Shown one piece after another: positions 38,001 to 50,300 of a stretch of 64,000 nucleotides of DNA (position 1 is its first letter; each line of letters opens with the position of its first letter). The notes under the pieces were generated by a model. It ran no database searches, was not told where the DNA came from, and saw only the letters and a program-made list of their open reading frames with translations. The DNA comes from Trogon surrucura. Taxonomy: Eukaryota > Chordata > Aves > Trogoniformes > Trogonidae. Position numbers and translations under genes: made by a program. The DNA lies in the NCBI GenBank assembly GCA_020746105.1, contig CM036622.1:10651487-10715486 (forward strand), written 5' to 3'.

Positions 38001-40811
38001 ATATTTTATTTCCTTGCACTTGCTGTGATGTAGTTGAAGCTGTGCTGCCCCAGAGGCTGGCAGGACCGTGGCAGGTGGGGATGCTCGCTCAGTGATACCA
38101 TTACACTGGGCACTTTTGGAGTGTTGTCAGACAGGGATTGTGCTGGAACTCTGCCCTGCCCTTCAGAAGTACATCCCTCTTACATTAGTTTGGTGCTTTC
38201 ATCTCGTGTAAGACCAGGGCTGAGAAGTGCAAAGGCCTGTGAAAATGAAGAGCAAAAAGAGAGGACAATATTCCTGTGGGTTTCAGAGGCAATGGCCACA
38301 GCAGTGGTGAGCACTGTTGTCAGCCTGACAGAAATGAGCCCTTCATTTGGGATTTTGGACAAAACTGGAGCTGATTCTTTGGCCACGTGCAGCTTTCACC
38401 TCTGTCTATCCACACTTGGATACATCTGAGTCTCCAGGAGAATATTTGTCCACTCATGGGGCAGAACCCACAGGCATGGTGAAATGGCTGTGAAATCACT
38501 CAGATTTCAAACAAAACCAAACTGTACACATATACCTCACCCTTCATACACCCACACTAGCCAGCAAGATAAATTAAAACAGTAACCAAGCTTCCCAAGT
38601 TTTGTATAATTTTTATTGGATTTTACAGTCAATTATAGAAATGTTATCTGAAGTGGTAATTTCTCAAAAGGTAGCTCTCCAATTAAAACCCACTTCAGCT
38701 GAGAAGTCCTGCTCTAAAAACCCACTCTCTGCTCAAATTTGCATGATATCTGACCATTTAAGTTGAAGGAAGAAGGGTACACAGCAGTGTGAGTAGTAGC
38801 AAATACCCATTAAGACCTGATTAGTTTATGCTGAATTGTTTCTGGTTTTGTTTTTTTAATCATCTCTCACATCCAGGGGCCGAGACAGGGATTGCCTTAA
38901 GTGGACTAGTGTTGCTGGTGGTTTGAAAATGGATTCCCTTTGCCCAGCCTTCCCAGCTCCTTTCCGTTTGCTTTCTGCAGACATTAGAGCAATGGAGCCT
39001 GCGGTGCATGAATGCCGGTGGAAAGCCCATTTGACGTTTGCACGCTTGAATACTGCCATATACCAGAAGTGCTGGGATGAGATGACAAAGCTCTACCAGA
39101 GCCTCAAGCTTAAACTTGCCTAATGAGGGACAAAAATTCTTCACCCACCACTGCTGTGACCATTTCTCTTCACTTCGTGCTCTGCAATTAGTACATTTAA
39201 AAGGGACACTGCTCAACACAGCGAGGGTCCCAGTTCCTTGGGAAATTTTCTGGAGCCTGGGCACACGGGCAAGTGAATGGGGTTTTGACTGTGCCATTGG
39301 CAACCTGGCCGGGGTATGCAAATGCTGTTATTTTAAATGAATATAATAAAAACATTTCGTTTCAGCTTTGCACATAGCAGAGACAACTTTTCCAGGGCTG
39401 AAGCTTTGAGGAAAACTCCTCTAGCAGGATAAAATTTATATTATCAACCCAAAGCTCTTCCCCTGATCACAAAATTTGCATTCCTGCAGGTGGAGGAAAA
39501 ACCCCCAATCCTGTGTGATACCACTCATGATGAACTCAGCCCTCTTCTGAATAGGCAGGTTGAAATACTTGTAGCAGACCCTTCACAGTCTATCTGACCT
39601 GTTAGGATAGAGGAAAGATAATAAATTGGACAAGTAAATTTGAATTACAAATAAATTAGAGGAAGCCACAATCAAGGTACTGACATTTGGTAAGTGAAAA
39701 AAGAAAGCTTTTGTGCAGCGAAATTATCTAGTGCGAATTATTTACTCAGCTCTGCTGTGAAGAGCTCTCAGGATGGGGCAGACAAAAGCAGGTACTTTGT
39801 TTGCTGGTTCAGGTTCTGGTCCTGAGAATCAATCTTTGACCATTAAAACAACACTGCTGCCTTTTCAAGTGTAATTTATTCAATAAGATGGTTTTTTTTT
39901 TCAGGATGCTGCAGAGATTCCTGATTTTCATTTGTCTTTGTCTGGCGATGTGAAATAAGTTTGCCATATTGTCCATTTCATGCTAATTTCTCAATATATT
40001 CATATATTCATTTTGAATATGGGATTTGTGAAGGACTCTGCTGACTCTCAGACGCTGCTGTTAAAAATGGAGATAAACCTGCTGAAGATAATTTAACTCT
40101 ATTTCTGTATAGCAGGTAAGATTAAAACTAATGGCGTATGAGAGGAACTGTTGTTTTTTTTCACTTTGAGTGCTTTATAACATTTGCGAAGAGCAGTGGT
40201 CCTTGGACAGGGAGCAGGGAGCCCTTGCTCCCACTCTGCATTGTACCAATGTACTCAACCTCTGCTTGAGTTGCTGGAAGAGGTCCTGCTGGTTTGGGGC
40301 AAACCACGCTACCCCTTTTGTTCAGCCTGCTGTTCCCAGGAGACATTATATCTTATGAGAATCCTGCTTCATATCCGCAAGTAAAATGTTCTCTAAGGGC
40401 ACAGGTGCCTCTTGATCCAGCCCACGCAGTAGCAGTCTTGCTGCTGCTTTCAAGCCGAGTCCTTCAAACCAGGAGCTGTGGTGGGGGGTTCAGGCATGAC
40501 ATAAAGCCTGAGGCTGGAATAACACCACCATAAAAGTGCTCCCTGGGACACAGATACAGACAGAGCAGCGTGTTTTATACCTTCTGTATCTTTATCTTCC
40601 AACTTTATGTACACTTCGGGTTGCCACTGGGTTATTTTTAGGTCATTCCAGGAATATATATTTCTGCAAAAGCTATTTCTGGGAGCTCTGCCAAATTGGA
40701 AACTGTAGTAACCTATACATCCCCCACAAGGATGTATACTAAGCAGCCACTGCCGTTCTCTTCCTTGCTACTCCTTTCAGCCCCTGGGGAGAAAGCACAT
40801 CAGTCTATAGG

Positions 40812-40829
40812 AAAAAAAAAAAAAAAAAA
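40812..40829. repeat. A18 homopolymer
   Basis: An uninterrupted run of 18 A after CAGTCTATAGG. No AATAAA signal or recognisable retrocopy lies just upstream, so a processed-pseudogene tail is not supported. Confidence 0.9.
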
Positions 40830-42089
40830 TGTCCCTGCCAGGGTTTGGAAGAGCTGGGCACCCAGCAGAGCCGCCAGCACGTCTCTGCTGGAAGTAGCAC
40901 CCGGCCACTCTCTCCTTGCCGATATACCCAGAGCAGAGGGAGTGCTTTGGAGCTGTCAGGGAAGGGTGAGGGAGGGCAGTGCTGAGGTATGGCCCTCGCT
41001 GCCCCCTCAGAGCCATTCTACTCCATGTTCTGATGTGGTGAGTAAAGCAGATGGGAGTTGTTCATATACTGGGGCCCTATAATAACTGCTTTAACTCCAG
41101 ATGTTGTGACTTGCAGGGTTTGGAAATTCCATGTGTTAGAAATGTTGGCTTGGGTTTGGAGTCCTGGAATTTCATCTGGGAGCATCCTTCCACACTTCAA
41201 AAGTGTGTCATGGACCAATCAGCAAATCTGAGTTTCTCTGGGTTTGATGCAGCTGGGAAAGACAACGCGCAAATGGATCCCAGGTACTGCTAGGGCAGGG
41301 CAGAAACATCGCCCTGAACACAGAAATGAACTGAGCCTCTTGTAGGTGATTCACATTTTTTCAGGGCTTGAACCGTTCTGTACTTGGTATAGTAGGGCAC
41401 AGTGTTTTGAAATGTGGCCAAAGCTACAAAGCACAGTTGCTTCTCTCTTCTAATCACTGGCAATGCTCTAGAAATAACAAAAAGTAGCTACATTCCTTTT
41501 CATTGCACCTTCGTTTCCTCATATGGGTGTCAGGATTTTGCTGTATGCATCTTAATGATGCCTACAAGCCATGATGCTGTCAGCATTATGGGGAGATTTT
41601 TTTTTTCCTGTAACACTGGGTTTTTCCTTTATCACAGAAGTATTTATCAACTAAATTCTGTACATAGGGGATGAATTTTCCACAAAAGAAGCCAATAGAG
41701 AGAAAGAATTTAAATGCTAAATTAACCCTCCCAACAAAAGCAATGTTTTAGCCTAATGCCTCCTCAATGTCCAGAACAAATCTTGCTAAGGAAGAGTTTT
41801 ATAAGGAATCTGCGTCAAAGTAGATCTATTATCTGATAGATAAGTAATGGGCTTCATCAGTCATTTCTGTCCATGGGAAGAGGGCAAAGGAGGGAAAAGT
41901 GAGTCTGTTGGATGGCTGTCCGTTGGAAGCATTACCCAGACAGTGAGATTGCATGTCTGCAGGCAGACTTGAAAAGACACAGATCATCAGATACCAGCAC
42001 ATGCCTTTGAAAACGGGTCATAAACATTAGAGGAAAGGATACAAGGACAAAGGAAGTGGTGGAGGCTTAAACCACAGAGGTTATTTAAG

Positions 42090-42125
42090 TGTCTGCATGT
42101 ATGTGTGTGTGTGTCTGCATATGTG
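42090..42125. repeat. Short imperfect (TG)n microsatellite
   Basis: A TG-rich run with about six pure TG units in the middle, bordered on both sides by GTCTGCAT followed by GTATG or ATGTG. The matching borders suggest a small imperfect duplication around the repeat. Confidence 0.8.
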
Positions 42126-44297
42126 GTAAACAAGTAGGTTAAAGGACTCAAATCTGTCAAACAATGGTATTGAGTTAAAAGCTTGTTTATAACAATATTG
42201 TTTGACACTCCTCTGCCTCCATCCTTAAAGCTGTGCTGGGAGCTATATTAAAATACACCCCATGGTAGCATCTAAAATATACGGGGGAGCTGAGGAGGAA
42301 GGGGAGTTGTACTGGATAATGTGTCTCTCCATAGCAGTAGCTCAACCCATTCCCAGGTGTTGGAAGGCAGCTGTCTGCTCCGTGAAGTTGTGCTCCTGAT
42401 GTGGGACAATGAATTCTCCCTCAGTCAGCCCTGTGGCACGGTTTGGGAGTCAGCATGGGCCTGGAAGAACAGGCAGTCTGGATGCCAACGCGCCTTTCTT
42501 AGAAGGTGACCTTGCTTAGAAGATGATGTGTTTCGGCATATGAGCATTGCATACATGAAGCCATGCCTTCCGAATGAAAAGGCAGGGTTTGTACCCTAGC
42601 TGTCATCCTTGCACACACCACAACCAGCTTCAAGGTAAAAAATGGTCAATAAAAGTCTCATAGTGTCATACAGGTAATTTTGGCTGCTGCTCCCTCTTCT
42701 GCTCATCTTTCACTCACTTGGAAAAGAGTTTCAGCCAGTAGTGCCTTCAGTAACACTTTTCTGGGAAAACAAAATGAAGTAACTGGAATTTAAGGAGCTG
42801 GTGCGCTGTGGGAACAGTGGGTTTCTAGAAGCTCTTTGCATCTTGCTATCCATAACAGAGCTTTATTCCTCTTCTGACTCAGGGGTAGGAAATGGGAATC
42901 CAATAAGAAAATGAGTCATATTGCAGGAAGCCAGAAACTGAGATGGGCAAACATCACATGCAAAGTCCTAATGCAATGTGACGTATCAGAATTGTACCAT
43001 GCTCAAAACCCTGCAGAGCTGAAGATGTTCGACAGATTGAATTAACTGAAAACACAGAGTGTTTCTCAAACATTTTCTTAGTGCTGTCTTTATTAGAAAT
43101 GTTGCTGTTCCCTTCCAAAATATGTAAGCATTTGTCATGGCTGGAAGGTAAACAGCTTGCGCTCAATGCTCAGGCATCCTCTCTGTGGAGGGGAAGAGCA
43201 GCCCTGTGAAAGACCTCCCACATGCTCTGGGAATGTTGCCTCGAGCACCTGGGGTCTCAAAGGGAAAAATACTTTACATACTGGAGAGCACATAGAGCCC
43301 ACCGAACACATGTATACACATATTCCAAAATCCCCTGTGTACTTGCTTACAAAGAGATTGTGATATTAAAAGTAATCCACCAAACCCAGTTTATATAGTA
43401 GGCTATAAGCTCAGCCTCAGCTTCAGTCAGTCACCCAGACTTTATAGTCATTAACGGATGTCCCATCACCACAGCGGCTCAGTCTTTTTTCCCTGGGTGT
43501 GGCCTCTTCCTCTCCAATGCAGCCATACAACAAAGTGCAAAAGATTTATTCCAGTTCCCGAGGCACTGAATTTTTGAGATATCTGATCCTTGAAAGAAAG
43601 AGAGAAAGGCTTTCTTTATGGAAAAGTGAACACAGTGGAAAATGAGAAGGCAAAAAGTAGTTTTATCTGTGTAACCTTGGTTGTAGGAAGAGGCACTGGT
43701 CTCATGGGGATATGCCAGCACACCCCAAATGAGCAATGCCTGAAGGGAGCATCCAATGAAGACATGGAGGCCTCTGGCAGCTGAGGTGAAGGATGGTCAG
43801 GCTGCTAAGGAGTTGCTGCCTCAGGGTGAAACACCACTTAGGCAGAGCAGTAGCTCTAGAACAATCTGCCAACACTTGTACAAATAACATAAAGCTTTTA
43901 CAGCTCCTCCATTCCCAGGCCTTTCTCCCATCCTGGTGGCTATGGGGCAGCACCAAGACTGCTATGCAAGTATCAGTTTTCCACAGGTTGTTTACCAGGT
44001 CTGAAGATATACGTGGTGAGTTGTGCCCATGGCAGGCTGGCCAGGATAGCTGCAGTCCAGGCTTTGTAAGAGGTGAACGCAAAAGGACTCCAGAACTTGT
44101 CTTCATCTTCTGATTGGGTGAACGTGATAGTCCTCAGATGCAGCAGCAGGACCATTGTGAAGCTGCCACACATGTGACCCAGGATTTATGCATGCTTAAG
44201 GCATTGCAAGCGATATTTTCCTAGCAGATGGGCTTGAGCACCACTTTTAAAGCTACCATAACAGGGAGGTTACAGAGCTACAGAAGATATTCCAAGT

Positions 44298-44316
44298 ATT
44301 ATTGTCATCATCATCA

Positions 44317-44360
<44 letters not shown>
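44298..44360. repeat. Compound (ATC)5/(ATT)14 trinucleotide repeat
   Basis: Five TCA units (44305-44319) pass directly into fourteen perfect ATT units (44319-44360). On the minus strand one frame reads this as a run of Asn followed by Asp codons, which gives the odd 73-codon frame at 44253-44474. That frame is a by-product of the repeat and not a gene. Confidence 0.97.
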
Positions 44361-44362
<2 letters not shown>

Positions 44363-47300
44363 AGTGTAGTTGTCTTTTCAAGAGCCAAGGCTGATGAAAT
44401 TTATTGCTATAATCTTCACCATAATCTTTTGTATGGATCTCTCTTGCATGTTTCTTTAAAACCCACGAGATCATCTACCGCCTGATAAAGGAAAGCTGTT
44501 TATTTTGAAGGAGGACGAACTGCCAGATTTTTGTTTCCATGAACTGTATAAGAAATCTGACAAACCAGATGCAGATGGATCAATATGGGCTGTTCTTTAT
44601 TTATCACCCCCTGTCTTCCTCACTTTATTTTTACAGCTATTAAAGGTGCTATCATTGATATACCGTTTTTGATTGTCTCTATATAATATATACACTGGAC
44701 AATGCTGCCATTGATATTCATGTAAAATGCTGGGTTATTGAATGACCTAGGAAAAAAGTGCAGCTTGTCTTTCATTTCCACAGCACCAGGTTTAGCCGGG
44801 GCTGGATCTCTAGTGAGTAACATTTCTGTTATGCTCCAGGAGGTGTGAGGGAAGTTTGATCTTTGCTCTGAGTATTTCTGCACTTTTAAGTGTGTTCGGG
44901 TTTTTCTTTAAGTGGGACTTTAGCCGGCAAACTTCTTGGGCTCTCTGCTCCACAAAAATCATTCTCTTTGGGCTTGTGACCACCAACAAATACAGCAGTT
45001 CTTGACTGCAGCCCTTTGATGATGTGATTTCAATTAAAACTCACTACTTGCTACAGATGAGGGGGAGTCATGCTCCAAACCACGACTTTTTGTCACTAGT
45101 AAAAAATTGATGGGAGCTGAGTGAAACTGAAGCTTGACATGGCTTGTCCTTGCCTGCACTGACTGACAGCATCATAGCTAATTTGACTATCGATGAGAGA
45201 ATTAAACCTGCTTATGGATGCACGCGTATCAGAAATGAGAGCATCTATGCTGCAGTCCTGATTGCAGCTGCTGGACAACATAGTTAACTGCAAGCCAATT
45301 TTAAATGATCCACCCTGAGTCTGGTAGCAGTCTGGAGGTGGGAAACCAATTTCAGCAATGACTAGTCACCCTGCTAGTTGGGGAGATTTACAGCCTGCCA
45401 TGTACTTCTAGTTTGGGATCTGAAATTGGACATGGAAAGCTTGATTTTCCAGGCAAGATGGCTCAGCTTCTGTTAAAAGTAAGTGAAGGAGAATAACACC
45501 CCTACATTTATCAAAAGCAGCTTCAGCTGTGCTCCTGCAGCAAGATTTGCCTCAGATGTCAAAAATCAGTGTGTGATGATCTTGTAGGTATGACACCAGG
45601 TAACCAGTGCTGTGTAGCTGGGAAAACGAGCCCATCTAGGCAGCCTGCATTGATTGAGGCAATCCCTGCAGATTTAGTAAAAGGAAAATTAATCCCTTTG
45701 CCTGGCTAAATCTGGGATAAGCAGGTGGAAATCCAAGGCTAAAGCCTTACAACAGAAGGAAATGTTATTCTAGCGACTCAATTTGCTAGAAACAAATGGT
45801 GTGGTATTTAAATTGGGGTATCTATCTCTAGCAACCCAGCACCTCTAATCAGTTTCTCACCTCTACATTTGAATGCAGTGAAGGCAGAGGTACTGCATCT
45901 ACAATTATAGCAGATGACTTCATTCCTCTGAAATGACTTTAAAAGATTAGAATTCATAGATTATTTATTAACTCTTAGTGAATGTATTTCCAGAATGGGA
46001 ACAACATATTGCATCAATGTCTAGTTCCACAGTTTAACTATTTTAATTAAGAGGTAAATGTATACTGCTGTAAGGAACTCGGCTCACATGCCACTGTGAA
46101 AGGCTTTTTCCTTACTGTTTCCTTTTTAGTACAAAGCTTTTCTTCCTCTAAACTCATGTTAATAACAGTGGTCATAACACTGGAGTCTTCCTGTGATAAC
46201 TCATAAATAACAGTTCTAGCTAAAGTAAGGCTGTTCAGCCAAGCCACCCAAAACAGGCAACCCAACAGTTTAATTGACCTGTTTTGATTGTGAGCATCTG
46301 ACTCACAGGTTGGCAGAGAGATTTGTGGTGGGGTGGCACTGGCAGCTTAACCCAAACATTCCTGCTGCCCAGATAAGAAAAAAACATCTCATGTAAATTC
46401 ATGACAGCAACTGCAGCACATCCAGAATTGTTTTCTTTCCTCATTGGATTTTGTAGCAAATCTCTCCCCTACTAAAGCCTTTATTTGGTTCCTGGGTAGT
46501 AAAATGGCATGCCTTAGACGTGGTAAAAAAAAAAAAAAAAGACAAGATGAGCATAAACACTGTGTTCCAGACCTCCAAGCCAGGTGCCAGTCCCGATGAA
46601 ATATAAAGCTGTCCACAGCTAAGCAGACAGAGTTTTCCAAGGAAGGCTGAGAGGGGTCAAGATGAGGAGCCAGACCCGTGTGCTGCGGGAGGAATGCTGG
46701 CTCCTTCCAACAAAGCTGGGGAATGAGAAAGAGGTAAACAGAGCCCTGATGGCTGCAGTGGCTGATCAGTGCCTGCACAGCGCCGAGCCACGGGCCAGGC
46801 TCTTCTGGGGAACGAGGCAGGGATCAAAGTCAGGAGGCAGAACGAACTGCGCTGTGATCTCCTTTGACAATGTGTTGTCCCAACAGAAAAAGAGAACAAT
46901 GTAATTTAGATGCTGTCAGGACAGAATGTCACCTTTAAAGAAATGGAGATCTAATTATCAAGATATCGTTTGGGAGACATGGTATGGAATAATTCACAGA
47001 CACAGTGAAGAATTAAACCCTTTCAAAGCCACGTAAACATATTTTTCGTTTATCTCCAGTACTTATGATTTTCAGCTAGGTTAAATGCATCAAGTGTAAT
47101 CACTGTGCATTTAAAAACACACTATATAGCGCTTTTAGGCTTTGTGCAATTGTTATTACAGACTAAGATGTTAAGGGCTAGTTCACCTCAATGTTCTGAT
47201 TCATTAAACAGCTACACTTCTATGGTGTCATCCTTGAATGATAAGGCATATCAGTGAAATGCAGCAAGAATTTGCAGGATAACGCCTATACAATTAGGAT

Positions 47301-50300
47301 AATTTGAAAGGCACAAAAACTAAGAACCAGAAAGAAGACCCATCAAATTCATGCCAGGCAATTACAACAGGACTTGTTCTGTTAAATTACTGAGTTGCTC
47401 TTTAAAACTTGTGCACTTCACTTTTATATTAGTACACTCAAGAGCAAAGTAGCCACCAGGAATCACCAAGCTGGTCTGCCTTAAAACTTCATCACATGGA
47501 GCATGAGACTCAAGTTCCAAAAAATATATTTGACATTTTACATTAAAGTAAAATGTCACTGAAAATTTTGAAATGGAAGATTTGGTTCCAGAAATTTTCA
47601 CCATCCTTAAATTCCTTCTTTATTCTGGACAAATGATTTTTGCACTTTTGGACAATGGTTGGGACAGGCAACCAAACTTGTGCATACTTATTAAACAAAA
47701 TGCTGAACAGCTCCATAGCTTATCCCTTGCTGGTTGATACAAAAAAAAAAAGGTAATTGCAACACTGAAAAATTACAGTTAGTTACAGTTAAGAAAGGCA
47801 ACTGTAGAACCTGCTTAGTTCAAACTCTCCTCTTTCCTCTGGGCCAAATCCCAAAATCCTTTTATGCAGTTTTTTTATTTCCTCCAACTTGCTTTGTCTT
47901 CCAGGTGAAATTCAATGCATACAACATAACTGCTGCTGAGGTGGAGTTATGGGGCATACTGGGAAAGGAACTCTGAGATAGCAGTAATTTGCATGTTTAA
48001 TTAACTATATAATCAGGACATTTGGGCAGGGCTTTTTTTTTTTTTCCAAGGAAACATTCTTCACCTGGATATGTGCCATCGTCAAACCCAGAAACTTCTT
48101 CTGGAAACATATGTGCCTCCTGAGTCTGGAGTGGAAACTTCTGCCCCAAAGCAGTGAGGCACGTTCTTCTCCCACCAGGACCATGAGCCGAGCAGGCATT
48201 TGCAGCTTCAGCTTTTGCCTCTCCCCACCAGCCTCTTCCAAGGTGAAGCCATGTCCATTTCTCCTGACCTTGTCCACACGGAAGAAAGTTAATTTACTGG
48301 GATGGCTTCTCCGACTCAGTGATCATTATGTGAACCTACAAGTGAAATGCTCAGGAAGCAGGTTCCAGTCTGCATCGGGTACTTCAGGCATATGAATGCA
48401 AATCTCTTATGGTCCAGATGGTTTCACTGGACTTTTGGCTACTGAGGGATGTCCTGTTTTGGGACACTGTCCTGACTCCCTTTCTGACGACCAGGAGAGG
48501 GACAGGATCTTTTGCAGAACAGTCCAGCCACGTGTGCAAGCTCTTCCTCCCTGCAAAATTCAAAGCTATAGATAGCCCAGGCTAAAGCATTTTTATTCCT
48601 GCTAAGACAACAGCAGATTAAATAGGATGAACTGATCGGCTGTACTTCTTGTAAAGTTATCCCCAGAGATAAATGTACAATGTTGTTATGGAGGCTGTGG
48701 TGGTGTCTGCAGCGTAACTAAGGCTGACAGACTGCTTGCATGTGGGTGGCTGTCTTCTTTCCAGCTGTGACCAGCTGAATTATATCACCTGTCCCACTTG
48801 ATATATTAGGATATGCCCAAACTCAAGATGCATGTTGCTGCAATAGGGAAATTAATGTCCACCACTGGAGGCAATTAATAATGATTAGGAGCAAAACAGC
48901 GGGGTTAAATCTGTGCATTTAACAAAGTGTTCATACATTTTTTTATACTATACTTCAGCTACCAGGTTCTCTCAAATTTCTGCTCCTTTTTTGGGGGACT
49001 AGGACAACCTTATCTTAATTAATGTGTAAACTTGGTTGAAATGTCAAAGTTGTTTCAGTGAGACATGTTTATTCATTACTTAATTCCAGCTTCAGCTTCA
49101 GTAGAGAAAAGCATCAAACACGCAGATGTGAAGGAATCTGTAGAGAAAAATGTTAACATTCATTTCTGTGCCCATTTTCATTCAGAACAGCACAGCTCCA
49201 GGTATTCATGTTTGAAGTCACTGCATGGCTTTGATTTCTGGACTCCTCAGCCAGTGTACTAAAAGGTGGCAGCAAACTGGCACATGGAAAATTCGCAATG
49301 CTCAGTTTAGTGCAACTCCTTAATTACCATAGAAAATGGTGAGTGATAGGTTATTAATTTCTCTTTTGTGGCCAAAATGTGATCTCAGATATTAATACTG
49401 GGCATCTAATAGGAACAGGATGCTCTTGCATATTTTAAACCTCCAGGATCCGGGAAGCCTTGTGCTGTGCAGTGCTTTCTGAATCTCTGCTGTATTGCCA
49501 ACACCAGGCATTCCAAATTTGATGATTGAAGTTTCTAAACTCATAAGAATTTCTTTTTACACAGTTTTTAAAATAATGATATTCCTTAATATTCCTGAGA
49601 TTTATATCATACGTGCATGTTCATGGTTCTTTTATCTGCATTTTGATTTTTTTATTGCCTTTTTGACATTTTCCCCCCTTCCTTTGAAAATATAAGGACT
49701 TAAATCTTGGTCTGGGGGGAGTGACAAGCTAGAAAAGACTACAAGACTTAGAGAAAAACATAGTAATCGCGATAAACTAGGGAGAGTCTGCAATGGGGTG
49801 TATGACAGCATGTAAAGAACTTCATTAACCTCAAGATCTACCTCAAGACAACTTTATGTCTTTGTCGTATTAGGCAACAGTTTCCACTAACACTGAGGAA
49901 CAAAGATCACAAATTTCACCAATTGCCACCTTTGGCAATCAGGATGGGGATGGGGATGATCACAGGAAACCGTATTTAAAAAGTATTCCTAATTATTTAC
50001 ATTTTTTCATGTTAACCATACCTTTCCAGGTTTCTTATGTGATAAAAACTGTTCTGGGACTAATTCTTCATTTTCATGCCTGTGGGTTATGGCTAGGTCA
50101 TCTGCAGAATTATGAAAGTTTGCCTTCAGCCACATGCTCTATAACTTCAGGCTCAGTATAAATAGAATGCAGAAGCACTCTTTGAAATAAAAACTTTACA
50201 ATTTTGTACTGATGTGGCTCACAATTCTGTAAGTTCATCAGATGTACACTGCCCAAATTAGGTTCAGAGTGTGAATGAAAATTCAGAAATTCTTTTACCA

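Larger units (their letters stand above)
34895..44297. other. Unique non-coding stretch, no gene seen
   Basis: About 9.4 kb with no supported gene or transposon; only the short direct repeat, homopolymers and a TG repeat listed separately. Open frames reach 153 codons (minus, 38860-39321), without recognisable domains and with antisense frames of similar size. Between about 36140 and 37150 the sequence is somewhat GC-richer, but CpGs remain scattered and no promoter is evident. Confidence 0.55.

Noticed and set aside
44253-44474. Frame encoding a long Asn/Asp run.
   Set aside because: It is simply the (ATT)14/(ATC)5 microsatellite read on the minus strand.
48005-48277. Minus-strand frame ending in a T13 tract, with a KVRRNGHGFTLEE segment loosely like a ribosomal protein L13 motif, as a possible processed pseudogene.
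   Set aside because: The likeness covers only about a dozen residues. Sequence on either side does not continue the match, and no AATAAA signal precedes the A run on that strand.
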